From Breoghania sp. (GTDB lineage: Bacteria > Pseudomonadota > Alphaproteobacteria > Rhizobiales > Stappiaceae): a stretch of DNA of 64,000 nucleotides. The position numbers were made by a program, and so were the translations under genes. The stretch is from the NCBI RefSeq assembly GCF_030066895.1, contig NZ_JASJAV010000019.1, positions 62,001 through 126,000 on the forward strand, read 5' to 3'. The notes beneath the pieces are model-generated. The model worked only from the letters and a program-made list of their open reading frames with translations. It was not told the DNA's origin and searched no databases. This document shows positions 1-8,017 of this stretch, in pieces; within the stretch, counting starts at the first letter, position 1; every line of letters begins with the position of its first letter.

Positions 1-603
1 TTCCGCGGCCGCCTGCCGCCCTTTGCCAATATCCGCTCCGTGCGCGTGGCTGGCGGGCTCGGCACCATCGCCCGCGTCGTCGGCGAGCGTCAGGACATCT
101 ATTCCGGCCCGCTCGACGTGACCGAGGGGCTAGAGCGGATCGAAACCATCTACAAGCCCTATCACCGGACCCTGCGCCGCCTCCTGGCGGAAACGCATAT
201 CGAGTTCGGGCACGCCGTTCTGATCGATTGCCATTCCATGCCGTCGTCCGTGCGCGGTCACGACAGCCTGTCGCGTCCCGACTTCATCCTCGGCGATCGC
301 TACGGCACGAGCTGTTCCGCAGACATCAGCGAGGCGGCCGCCGACATCCTCACCGGCCTCGGCTACAGCATCGTCCACAACCGGCCCTATGCGGGCGGGT
401 TCATCACCGAACATTACGGGCGCCCCGCCAAGGGCCTTCACGCCCTGCAGGTGGAAATCAACCGCGCACTCTACATGGATGAACGCCTGCATTGCCCGCA
501 CGAGGGCTTCGACCGTGTCGCCGCAGACATGGCAACCTTCGCCCATCACCTGACGTCGATCCCGGATCACGGACTGCCGGCCCCCGCCATTGCAGCCGAA
601 TGA
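1..603 (+). CDS. N-formylglutamate amidohydrolase, 5' end cut by window
   Basis: Open from the first base of the window in frame 1, so the N-terminus lies outside. The fragment of about 200 residues matches the N-formylglutamate amidohydrolase family (PF05013), zinc-dependent hydrolases that remove formate from N-formyl-L-glutamate at the end of the formylated histidine-degradation route. Recognisable blocks are RLPPFANIRSV near the start, LIDCHSMPS with the metal-site Asp-Cys-His, the HNRPYAGGFIT block and LQVEINRALYMDE. The stop is followed by an sRNA on the other strand and by hisN. No lesion is visible. Some relatives are annotated only as FGase-like amidohydrolases, so the substrate is inferred from the family. 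Confidence 0.88.
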   Translation, partial: FRGRLPPFANIRSVRVAGGLGTIARVVGERQDIYSGPLDVTEGLERIETIYKPYHRTLRRLLAETHIEFGHAVLIDCHSMPSSVRGHDSLSRPDFILGDRYGTSCSADISEAAADILTGLGYSIVHNRPYAGGFITEHYGRPAKGLHALQVEINRALYMDERLHCPHEGFDRVAADMATFAHHLTSIPDHGLPAPAIAAE

Positions 604-716
604 TCATCTCCGAGACCCACCGCGACATGCCCCTTCCCGCCCCGCGCCTTTCCCCGGTACGGATCGCGGGTGACAGGAGAGGCAACACAGTGCGGACGTA
701 CAGGAATATCGAAGAC

Positions 717-801
717 AAAAAAGACCGCTCCCGATGGAGGCGGCCTGAAGTCTAGGGAGGAAACGACCAAGATAGGACCGCGATACGAACCCACATCGCG
801 G
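717..801 (-). ncRNA. mmgR: suhB/MmgR-family small RNA
   Basis: Read on the minus strand, this is a compact two-hairpin RNA. A perfect 7-bp stem CCGCGAT/ATCGCGG (778-784 with 795-801) forms the 5' half. A single-stranded stretch carrying CGTTTCCTCCCTAGACTTC, an anti-Shine-Dalgarno type pyrimidine motif, follows. It ends in a GC hairpin (725-745) and a run of six U (717-722), a Rho-independent terminator. This architecture and motif match the alphaproteobacterial suhB/MmgR (alpha-r8) sRNA family, first noted beside suhB-type inositol monophosphatase genes. Here it lies divergently upstream of such a gene (hisN at 1028). MmgR in Sinorhizobium affects polyhydroxybutyrate storage; that role is inferred here. 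The 5' end is estimated from the stem. Confidence 0.72.
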
Positions 802-1027
802 TGTACAACCGCCCCCCGCATCGAACAAAAGTCAACCCGTACAAATTCCAAAAACGATTCTACATCGATCTTGGGGACGGGTAGCGATGCGATTGGAGCA
901 GAACCCCACGTAAACCTCTAACCGCAGTTTCCGTGGCCAGAACAGGCAAAATTGCCGCACCTCGACCTTCCGCGACCCGATGTCAAAGGAGTCGCTCACA
1001 CCGTGATGCGAAAAATGCATATCTGAT

Positions 1028-1843
1028 ATGAATAATTATCATGACTACATTTCCTTCCTCCACCGTCTTGCGGATGCCGCCGGCACTCCTGCTCTGGAGG
1101 GGTTCCGGGCATCGATTCACGTCGACAACAAGGGACGCGCGGACGCCCCGGCCGATGACGCACGCCGCTACGATCCCGTCACGGATGCGGACCGCGGCGC
1201 GGAACGGGTCATGCGCGACCTGATCGAGGCGACCTATCCCGATCACGGCATCATCGGCGAGGAATACGGCGCCCTGAACCGCGAGGCCGAACATGTCTGG
1301 GTTCTGGATCCCATCGACGGCACGCGCTCCTTCATCGCCGGCGTGCCGCTGTGGGGCACGCTGATCGGCTTGATGCGCGAGGGACGCCCGACGCTCGGCA
1401 TGATGGCGCAGCCCTATATCGGGGAACGGTTCTTCGGCGATGGCCAAAAGGCCCATTATCGCGGCCCGCACGGCGAAGGCGCGATCAAGACCCGCGCCTG
1501 CCCGGATCTGTCCGATGCGATCCTCTTCACCACCACGCCCGGTCTCTTCAACGCCGAGGAACGCCCGCTTTACGACGCGGTGGAACACAAGGTGCGCCTG
1601 GCCCGCTACGGCACCGATTGCTACGGCTACTGCATGCTGGCCGCCGGTCAGGTCGATCTCGTCATCGAGGCGGGGCTGGAAACCTACGACGTCGCAGCCC
1701 TTGTGCCGATTGTGGAAGGAGCAGGCGGCGTCATGACCACATGGACGGGCGCTCCGGCAACGGACGGCGGCCGCATCGTTGCCAGTGGTGATCCCGCCCT
1801 GCACGAGCAGGTGCTGCGCGATCTCGCTCTCTGCCGGAGCTAG
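1028..1843 (+). CDS. hisN: histidinol-phosphatase / inositol monophosphatase family (HisN type)
   Basis: A 271-residue intact protein of the inositol monophosphatase superfamily. The metal-binding motifs are GEEYG (about residue 77), DPIDGTRSF (about residue 96) and the C-terminal YDVAALVPIVEGAGG block. The DGTRSF form and the length of about 270 residues fit the HisN type of histidinol-phosphate phosphatase, which in many Actinobacteria and Alphaproteobacteria does the penultimate histidine-biosynthesis step (histidinol phosphate to histidinol). It sits next to N-formylglutamate amidohydrolase, a common alphaproteobacterial neighbourhood, and is preceded by a suhB/MmgR sRNA. The start ATG at 1028 has only a weak ribosome-binding site. 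A generic inositol-phosphatase role cannot be excluded. Confidence 0.87.
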   Translation: MNNYHDYISFLHRLADAAGTPALEGFRASIHVDNKGRADAPADDARRYDPVTDADRGAERVMRDLIEATYPDHGIIGEEYGALNREAEHVWVLDPIDGTRSFIAGVPLWGTLIGLMREGRPTLGMMAQPYIGERFFGDGQKAHYRGPHGEGAIKTRACPDLSDAILFTTTPGLFNAEERPLYDAVEHKVRLARYGTDCYGYCMLAAGQVDLVIEAGLETYDVAALVPIVEGAGGVMTTWTGAPATDGGRIVASGDPALHEQVLRDLALCRS

Positions 1844-1864
1844 ACGGAACGCCGGAACAGGTTG

Positions 1865-1993
1865 CCCACCCTTCGAGACGGTCGCTTGCGCGACCTCCTC
1901 AGGATAACGTTGTATGTGCTGATAAATTCAGGAATACCAACCGCGCGATACCCTCATCCTGAGGAGGCCCGAGGGGCCGTCTCGAAGGATGGG
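1865..1993. repeat. dispersed inverted repeat (CTTCGAGACGG family)
   Basis: Two arms face each other: CCACCCTTCGAGACGG... with CTCCTCAGGATAACG (1865-1909) and the reverse-complement-like CTCATCCTGAGGAGG...CCGTCTCGAAGGATGGG (1953-1992). A related half copy occurs at 7855-7905, again ending in AGGATAACGTT. Repeats of this type are scattered between genes in many Alphaproteobacteria. It lies between the convergent hisN and the hydrolase gene and could act as a transcription stop. Confidence 0.7.
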
Positions 1994-2021
1994 CCGCTTG
2001 TTCCACGCTTCCCGCTCGCCA

Positions 2022-3047
2022 CTACTCCCGGCTTCCGGGAATGAACGCATCGAATGCGGCCCAGAACTGTTCGCGGAAGCGATTGGCCTCCATCATCAGC
2101 TCATGCCGCGCGCCGGGGATCTCGACATACCCCGCCGCCCGCATGCGCGAGGCCAGTTCCTCCGTCGCGGGACTGGAGACAACCCGGTCCGCCCCGGCGG
2201 CAACGAACAGAAGCGGCAGGGAAACCTGTGGCGCGAAGTCGTAGGCTCTCACGGCCCGCATGGCGCGGCAGGCGGCATTGAGCCAGCCGATGCTCGCCGG
2301 GCCCGTATCGAGTTCGGGCGCCTGCTTCAAAAGCGCCATTGTGCGCGCAAACCGCGCCTCGTCATGGGTCAGGGAATTGTCTGCAAAGGGCACGCTTCCG
2401 GGATCGGTATCGGTGACCTTCAGCGCCACTTCGGCCAGCCCTACGGTCATCATGATCGCCGACAACGGCCCCAGAATGCGCTGAGAATAGCCGAACTGAC
2501 CAAGCCCGATCAACGGCGAGGCAAGAACCATGCGCTCGAAGATCGTGCGAAGACACACATGGCCGAGCAGCGCCACCAGACCGCCGGTCGAGTGGCAAAG
2601 CCCGTAATGCAGCCCCGGACAATCGGGCAGGCTCACCTGTTCCAGCACCGCCACGGCGTCGCGGACATATTCATGCAGATTGTACACGTAGCCGAGTCGC
2701 GGATTGGAGACGACCCGTTCCGAGCCCCCCTGCCCGCGCCAGTCGAAGGCAACCACCGCAAAGCCCCGTTTGCGCAGATCCTCGACCGTCTCGAAATATT
2801 TCTCGATGAACTCCGCCCGTCCCTGCAGGATCGTCACCATGCCCTTGAGCGGGGAGCCAACGGCGTCGAACCGTGCGAACCGGATCCTGCGACCGTCCTC
2901 AGTCGTCACAAAACCGGACGTGGCGCCCGCGGGTATCGGATTGTCGGGATGCGCGACGAGGTCCATGAACGTATCCGGGAGTCGGTCAGAAAACAGGTCT
3001 GAAACGGACCCGACCAAGCGACCCAGCCGCGCATGCGCGTTCCGCAT
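2022..3047 (-). CDS. alpha/beta hydrolase, lysophospholipase / monoacylglycerol lipase type
   Basis: Intact hydrolase of about 341 residues from the ATG at 3047; a GTG at 3086 in the same frame is a possible earlier start. It belongs to the serine aminopeptidase/Hydrolase_4 group (PldB-like, PF12146). The N-terminal TTEDGRRIRFARF block and ILQGRAEFIEKYFE (oxyanion region), the DWRGQGGS motif, the nucleophile elbow GLCHSTGG (Ser) and the late Asp and His regions (AGADRVVSS and GARHELMME) are all present. The likely reaction is cleavage of a lysophospholipid or monoacylglycerol ester. The elbow is CHSTGG rather than the more usual GHSMGG. It is convergent with hisN and a few bases downstream of a PepSY-like gene on the same strand. 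Confidence 0.86.
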   Translation of the reverse strand: MRNAHARLGRLVGSVSDLFSDRLPDTFMDLVAHPDNPIPAGATSGFVTTEDGRRIRFARFDAVGSPLKGMVTILQGRAEFIEKYFETVEDLRKRGFAVVAFDWRGQGGSERVVSNPRLGYVYNLHEYVRDAVAVLEQVSLPDCPGLHYGLCHSTGGLVALLGHVCLRTIFERMVLASPLIGLGQFGYSQRILGPLSAIMMTVGLAEVALKVTDTDPGSVPFADNSLTHDEARFARTMALLKQAPELDTGPASIGWLNAACRAMRAVRAYDFAPQVSLPLLFVAAGADRVVSSPATEELASRMRAAGYVEIPGARHELMMEANRFREQFWAAFDAFIPGSRE

Positions 3048-3092
3048 CCTCGCCCCGTCCGGATTGCGAACCGCGCACAAGCGCACTGCTTG

Positions 3093-3632
3093 TCATAGCG
3101 AAGCCGCCGCCCTCCCACAACAGGAACCGCCGGTCTCCAGCCCATGTGACATCAAGCAAAGCGCGCGCCTCAGCGCGAATAAAACCACCCCGGCCGGCGA
3201 AACCCGCTCCACATTGAGAATGCGACCGTTGCGCGCGCCAACGACCACCGCCACCGCAATCCCTCGCCCGCTCACCGCCCGCGCCTCGTAGACCGCCCCT
3301 CTGCGGACCACCCGGCTCAACTTGTGATAGCCGCGCCGGTTCAGCACCACCACAACGTCATGACGGCTCAGGACACGAGACGAACTACCGTGTTTCTTCT
3401 TTGCCTTGCGATCATGCCGCTCGCGCTGCGGGCGGGCGTCATCGCGCTGAAACCGGGTCGGCACTTCGCCGTCGCCTTTGGGATCCAAACGCCCGGCAAG
3501 CAATATCGCTCCGGAACTACCCGGCAAGGCCGGGGACGCGACCGAGGTCCGAACCAACACGACCGACATAAGAACAAGTGCAAGCACCGGGACCCAGCGC
3601 CTGCCGCGCATCGTCTCAAGAATCCGGAGCAT
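3093..3632 (-). CDS. small exported protein with PepSY-like C-terminal domain
   Basis: From the ATG at 3632 the protein is about 179 residues. It starts with MLRILETMRGRRW and a hydrophobic segment VPVLALVLMSVVLV, a signal peptide or membrane anchor. A basic linker rich in Arg and Lys follows, then a PepSY/YpeB-like region: VLNRRGYHKLSRVVRRG, YEARAVSGRG and RNGRILNVERV. Short anchored PepSY proteins like this are common and poorly characterised in Hyphomicrobiales. The last 35 residues after this domain are Cys-rich and have no match I recognise. No function should be assigned beyond possible periplasmic binding or inhibitor activity. Confidence 0.62.
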   Translation of the reverse strand: MLRILETMRGRRWVPVLALVLMSVVLVRTSVASPALPGSSGAILLAGRLDPKGDGEVPTRFQRDDARPQRERHDRKAKKKHGSSSRVLSRHDVVVVLNRRGYHKLSRVVRRGAVYEARAVSGRGIAVAVVVGARNGRILNVERVSPAGVVLFALRRALCLMSHGLETGGSCCGRAAASL

Positions 3633-3748
3633 TGCGATTTTCCTTATCCATTCCGTGTCCGTCGTCTCGGCCCGGCCGTCTGTTCGCGTGTTGTTCAAGA
3701 CCTCTCGCACAGTTCTGCGACGAGTGAACGCGCCTTCTCCGATGGGAT

Positions 3749-3779
3749 CTTGAATCCGGTGAATTTCATTCCCATCTAT
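3749..3779 (+). promoter_or_regulatory. sigma-32 (RpoH)-type promoter of the Hsp20 gene
   Basis: CTTGAA (3749-3754), then 16 bases, then CCCATCTAT (3771-3779), a close fit to the heat-shock sigma-factor consensus CTTGAA-N(about 13-17)-CCCATNT. It lies about 165 bases upstream of the Hsp20 start, leaving a long structured leader. Confidence 0.6.
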
Positions 3780-3857
3780 TCTTCGCGGGTGCCCTAAGGG
3801 CCCGCTGAACGGTGTTTCCGTCTGGCCAATGACGGCAGGCGAAAAGAAGCATCGGCA

Positions 3858-3906
3858 CGTTCTTCAACATAGGCACGTCGCTGATCAGGTTCTTTGTCGA
3901 AGAACG
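3858..3906 (+). promoter_or_regulatory. structured 5' leader of the Hsp20 gene (possible RNA thermometer)
   Basis: GTTCTT (3889-3894) pairs perfectly with AAGAAC (3900-3905) across a 5-base loop. The same 3' strand can instead pair with CGTTCTTC at 3858-3865 (GAAGAACG, 3899-3906). Two mutually exclusive hairpins in the leader of a small heat-shock gene resemble the ROSE-type thermometers common in rhizobial ibpA leaders. I do not see the canonical short ROSE hairpin directly sequestering the AAGGAGG at about 3930, so the thermometer role is an inference. Confidence 0.35.
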
Positions 3907-3944
3907 ACGTTCAACCGATGAGTCGCTCAAAGGAGGACTATCTG

Positions 3945-4403
3945 ATGCGTCATTTTGATCTTTCCCCCCTCTATCGCACCACCGTGGGCTTCGATCGCCT
4001 GTTCTCGCTGCTGGATAATGCGGGTAACGAGGCGAATGCGGGCTATCCGCCCTACAACATCGAGCTTACCGGCGATAACGCCTATCGCATCACCATGGCA
4101 GTAGCGGGCTTTTCCAAAGAAGATCTTTCCATCGAAGCCAAGGAATCGATACTCGTCGTGCAGGGCGACAAGGCGGAAGACGAGGCGGAGGAAGCGCGCA
4201 TTCTCCATCGCGGTATCGCCGCACGCGCCTTCGAGCGTCGCTTCCGGCTCGCCGACCACGTGGAAGTGCGCGGCGCGAGCCTGAATAACGGCCTGCTGCA
4301 TATCGATCTGGTGCGTGAGATCCCGGAGGCCATGAAGCCCCGCCGGATCAACATTCGCAACGGCAGCGAGACCGAAAAGCAGATCGAGGCCCCGGCAGCG
4401 TAA
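3945..4403 (+). CDS. ibpA: Hsp20-family small heat-shock chaperone (IbpA type)
   Basis: The start is ATG 3945, chosen because AAAGGAGG sits 7-8 bases upstream; the frame stays open further upstream but without a comparable site. The product of about 152 residues starts MRHFDLSPLYRTTVGFDRLF, the classic IbpA N-terminus, followed by the alpha-crystallin domain (YNIELTGDNAYRITMAVAGF to LLHIDLVREIPEA). The domain normally ends in a short tail with an I-x-I-type motif; here RRINIRN fits. It holds unfolding proteins for later refolding by DnaK/ClpB. Monocistronic: its own sigma-32-type promoter is upstream and a strong terminator downstream. Confidence 0.92.
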   Translation: MRHFDLSPLYRTTVGFDRLFSLLDNAGNEANAGYPPYNIELTGDNAYRITMAVAGFSKEDLSIEAKESILVVQGDKAEDEAEEARILHRGIAARAFERRFRLADHVEVRGASLNNGLLHIDLVREIPEAMKPRRINIRNGSETEKQIEAPAA

Positions 4404-4453
4404 CCGCGTCGCTTCGATCTGGGGACCGGACGCCCCGAACCGGCCCCTGACGA

Positions 4454-4483
4454 GACGCCCTGGACCTCCGGGGCGTCTTTTTT
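4454..4483 (+). terminator. Rho-independent terminator after Hsp20
   Basis: GACGCCC (4454-4460) and GGGCGTC (4471-4477) form a 7-bp GC stem with a 10-base loop followed by six T. Confidence 0.85.
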
Positions 4484-4536
4484 GTGTCGGGTTGGACTTC
4501 AGGACTGCCCGTCGCTTGAAATTGGAGCGGGGCCCC

Positions 4537-5383
4537 TCACCCCCCACCTTCGGCTCGATGACCACCTTCACGTCGCACGGGCGACCGAAATAGCGGGACG
4601 AGGTGATCAACACCGCACAGCCCGTGGCGGCATAGTCTGAGGCATTGTCCGCGTTGATCCCGCCGTGGCAGCCACCAGACAGGAAAACCCCAGCCGCTTC
4701 ACCAGCGCCACGACCTCCGCCACGTCGGCAACCGGCATCTTGTCGAGTTGCAAGACTTCCGCGCCCGCGCGAGCCAGGGCTTCGGCGTCCTTCACGTTGT
4801 CGGTCTCGACAGCAACCTTCTTTTCCGGGATTTGCGCCTTGGCGCAGGCGACCCATTGCTCGACCGGTTCCTTCAGCAGCCGCCGGTGATTGGCAAAGGC
4901 CAGGAACGTTTCCGATAATCCCAGCCGGTGAATGCTGGCGCCGCCCGCCATCACCGCCTTGATGCTGATTTCCTTGGTGCCGGGAAAATTCTTGCGCGTG
5001 CACGCCACCGCAATGGTCGGATTGGTGCTGCGCGCCGCCTTCACCAGATGATCGGCCCGCGTGGCAATTCCTGCGGAATATTCCACCAGCGTCTGCGCCA
5101 CCTTCCATGCCCGGTGGAGGGCTGCCGCCGGACCTTCCACCTCCAGAAAGACCTGCCCGGCTTCAAGCCGCGTGCCGCTGGTGAGCTTCATCAGGATTGT
5201 GCCGCCGCTCAGTTCCACCAACCGCGCAGCTTCCTCCGCCGAACTCAGAACCATCGGATCGCGGGCACGAAGCGACATCCGCGCCGGGATTTCGCCGATA
5301 TCGAGGACCTCGGTCGTCAAGTCGCCGCACGGCACGTCCTGTGCCAAAAGCGCGTCGAGTTGCTCGTCGGTAAGGGTGAGCAT
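4537..5383 (-). pseudogene. modD: ModD, NadC-like phosphoribosyltransferase of molybdate operons (frameshifted)
   Basis: Starts at ATG 5383 (MLTLTDEQLDALLAQDVPCG) after an AGGAAGAG ribosome site. The sequence follows quinolinate phosphoribosyltransferase (NadC) folds: DLTTEVL, ACTRKNFPGTKEISIKAV, and VETDNVKDAEALARAGAEVLQLDK. The position after modC identifies it as ModD, a molybdenum-utilisation protein of uncertain reaction. The frame breaks near 4665: LVAATAG continues in another frame as GINADNASDYAATGCAVLITSS. The stop is also displaced; one or two extra Gs in the run at 4540-4545 would restore a TGA near 4537. About 280 residues when repaired, the normal length. Confidence 0.78.
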
Positions 5384-5459
5384 GGCAGTTCTCTTCCTGT
5401 TGTCACGGGATGTCGGGAGCGACGCGGCGCGGGCGGGCGCGAAGGTGTTCCCGTTAACG

Positions 5460-6121
5460 GCGTGATGAGATTGGGCGGGGCGGCGATCATAGGCAGGCGA
5501 CAGACATCCATTTTCCATCCGCAGGACGCGATCGCCAAACTCGAAGGCCTCGTCCAGGTTGTGAGTGACCATCAGCGTCGTCAGGCCCAGTCGGTCGTGA
5601 ATCGCTCGCAATTCGCTACGAAGCCGCGCCGCCGTTTCCGGATCGAGGCTGCTGAAGGGTTCGTCCAGTAGCAGAAGCGAAGGTTCGGAGACGAGGGCGC
5701 GGGCAAGCGCGACACACTGTCTCTCTCCCGCTGATCATCTGCGGCCCGCGTTCGGCCAGAGAGGCAATGCGCAACATGTCGAGTGCGCGGAGATCCGGCT
5801 CAGCCATTCCGCCTTGGCAAACCGGCTGCGACGCAGGGCAAGGCGCAGATTTCCCGTGACGGTACGATGGGGAAACAGGCACAGATCCTGCGGCACATAG
5901 CCGATATTGCGAAGGTGCGACGGCAGGTGGGAGAATTCCATGCCGCCGCACTCGATACCGCCGCGATGCGGCATCAGCCCCGCAATGATCTTCAACAGCG
6001 TGCTCTTGCCCGCTCCCGAAGGCCCGATGATGGTGAGAAAGCATCCCGCTTCCACGGCCAGATCGATGTTGCAGAGAATACCTGCGCCCACTCCGCTCAG
6101 CGTAATCGCCCGTGCGCTCAT
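5460..6121 (-). pseudogene. modC: molybdate ABC transporter ATP-binding protein ModC (frameshifted)
   Basis: Begins at ATG 6121 (MSARAITLSGVG), overlapping the modB stop by four bases. The first piece carries Walker A GPSGAGKST and the Q-loop YVPQDLCLF. A second piece in another frame gives DLRALDMLRIASLAERGPQMISG, leading to the signature motif, which is broken near 5735. A third frame holds the end, LRAIHDRLGLTTLMVTHNLDEAFEFGDRV, with the switch His. At least two frameshifts (about 5825 and 5735) are needed, and the original stop is not clear because the last frame reads into modD. ModC energises molybdate uptake at the inner face of the membrane. Confidence 0.78.
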
Positions 6122-6932
6122 GAGCGTGAAAGTCCCCTTATGACAAGAAGCAGGACAAAGGCGGTTGCCATCAGCAGTAAGGCGCAGACGACCGCGACCT
6201 CCGTCTCCCCGCCCCGGTTGCGATATTGAGGAAGAGCGCCATCGGCAGCGTTTCGGTGTGCATCCGGGTTGCGCCCGCTACCATCAGCGTCGCGCCGAAT
6301 TCGCCAAGCGCCCGCGCCCAAGCCAGCACAATGCCCGCCGTGATCCCCCCGGCCGCCAGCGGCAGATCGACAGAAAAGGAAGAACGCGGACAGACGAAAG
6401 CCCGAGCGTGCCGGCAACAGCCCGATAGCCCGGATCGACCGCCCCAAACGCCGCCTTTGCGCTCCTCAGCACGAGGGTGGTGGCCACGAATGTCTGCGCC
6501 AGGACGATACCGGCCGGAGAAAACAGGAGCTTCAGCTCCCAGCCGGGCAAGCGGGGGAACCGGCGAATTCCGACCGATGACGAACAGCAGGCCGATGTTG
6601 GCGACAAGCGGCGGCATCACCAGCGGAAGATCGAGCAGAGTGTCGATCAGCGCCATGCCGCGCCATTTCCGCCGGGCGAGCAGATAGGCCGACGGCACGC
6701 CGAACAGGATCGCGATCACCAGCGAGATCAACAACGTCGTCAGCGACAGGCGCAGCGCGAACAGGGTTTCCGGCTCGCGCAACGCCGCCAGAAGCTCGGC
6801 AGGCGCCGGCCGCGCGCCGAGCCCCAGCAACACACCGAGAATGGCCAGCGCGACGATCGCCAGCGGCAGCGCGAGAACGAGATCAAGCGGTGCCGCGGTG
6901 GGCCACACGGCATATTTGCGCGCCACCCGCAA
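6118..6932 (-). pseudogene. modB: molybdate ABC transporter permease ModB (frameshifted)
   Basis: Permease with about six hydrophobic segments, starting MRVARKYAVWPTAAPLDLVL. The stretch FGVPSAYLLARRKWRGMALI and the EAA-loop region around LARALGEFGATLMVAGATR identify a molybdate/sulfate-type permease. The reading frame changes near 6555, 6385 and 6210; the pieces join as LLFVIG, VLAQTFVATTLVLRSAKAAFGAVDPGY, then GITAGIVLAWARALGEFGATL, then LLLMATAFVLLLVIRGLSRS with the stop at 6118. It is the second gene of modABCD and overlaps modC. Confidence 0.8.
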
Positions 6933-6940
6933 ACCGCCTT

Positions 6941-7694
6941 CTAGTCCGCAGGCCGAAAGCCGAAGCGCTTCCAGACCTTGATGCCTTCCTCGGAACTCAG
7001 GCGCTTGGCAAAGGCCTCGGCCGTCTCACGATCCTTGATCGCCGACAGCACGACGACCGGCACCAGTTCGGCCGTATACCAATCCTCGGGGATCGGAACG
7101 ACCGAGATCTTGTCCTTGTTCACCGCCACACCGCTGGCGGAAATGATCGTGGCATCGACGTCACCGTTGAATACATAGAGCGCGAGCTGCTTCACGGTCG
7201 CCGCGCGCACCGTGATGTTCGGCCGGATCTGTCCGCCATGCCGGAGTTTTTCAGGATGGTCTCGGCCCTCCAGCCCAGCGCCATCGCCTTGGGATCGCCA
7301 ATGCCGAATTTCACGCCCGGCTTGGCGAGATCGGCGAAACTCTTGATCTCTCCCGACTTCGCCTTGGTCACCGCGAGCACCGGTCCGTGCTTGACGGCAA
7401 TGCGTTGCGAGACGACCCCGCCCTTAACCTTCAACTTGTCGGCATATAAGGTCGATCCGGGAATGAACAGATCCCGTGCCCCGTTTCCTCGAAGCGGGCG
7501 AGGATCTGGCCGGAACCGCCGAATTCGAGCTGCACCTTGTTGCCGGTTTCCTTTTCGAACGCTTCCGCGATCGCACTTACCGGCTGACGCAGTCCGGCCC
7601 CGACATAAGCATGAAGATCCCCGGCAAACGCGGGGGATGCGGTTAAAACGATCAGACCGAGCGAGGCCACCAGGCGCGATGGCGTCATTGTCAT
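6941..7694 (-). pseudogene. modA: molybdate-binding periplasmic protein ModA (frameshifted)
   Basis: Starts at ATG 7694 with a clear signal peptide (RLVASLGLIVLTASPAFA) after a CGGAGA ribosome site. The N-terminal part HAYVGAGLRQPVSAIAEAFE and FGGSGQILARFE is typical of ModA-like molybdate/tungstate binding proteins. The middle, FIPGSTLYADKLKVKGGVV and KFGIGDPKAMALGW, is in a second frame (break near 7470) and the C-terminus, ATVKQLALYVFNGDVDATI to KVWKRFGF, in a third (break near 7230). Each frame segment is well conserved, so the lesions are either recent or sequencing errors. Confidence 0.8.
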
Positions 7695-7719
7695 TCTCCG
7701 TTTCACGGGAATATCCAAG

Positions 7720-7750
7720 ATCGATATGTACCAAAGAGCATATAGGTAGT
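7720..7750 (-). promoter_or_regulatory. ModE-like molybdate operator upstream of modA
   Basis: ATCGATATGTA (7720-7730), 7-8 bases, then CATATAGGTA. The left half matches 9 of 11 positions of the ModE half-site ATCGCTATATA and the right half is a weaker inverted copy. It sits about 26 bases upstream of the modA start, where a molybdate-responsive repressor would act. Confidence 0.4.
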
Positions 7751-7854
7751 CGGTGCAAGTCCGCAATCGGGCCAGAGCCGGAAAACCGGCTGCGCCACGA
7801 AACGTCGCAGATTGATGGGAAAGAGAGAATGGAGGGGCGACGCCGGTTGCGTGT

Positions 7855-7905
7855 TGCCCATCCTTCGAGACGACCCTTCGGGTCTTTTCAGGATAACGTT
7901 CTGTG
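7855..7905. repeat. half copy of the CTTCGAGACG dispersed repeat
   Basis: CCCATCCTTCGAGACGACC...TTTTCAGGATAACGTT resembles the left arm of the repeat at 1865-1909, including the AGGATAACGTT end. The rest of the 7751-8017 intergenic stretch, between divergent/convergent modA and the aldolase, shows no gene. Confidence 0.55.
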
Positions 7906-8017
7906 TGTTGCACGCGTCTTCAAAACCAGCGCCACGCTCAACATCGTCCTGAAATCCTGGCCCGAAACGCGCACATTTGCCCCCTAAGTGTCATCCCCGC
8001 GCACCTGGAAAACGCTC

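Noticed and set aside
2022-3002. Long plus-strand open frames opposite the alpha/beta hydrolase and similar frames opposite gltB, kdsD, IOR and TRAP genes
   Set aside because: They are antisense shadows of conserved genes in a GC-rich genome; their translations show no family and no ribosome sites.
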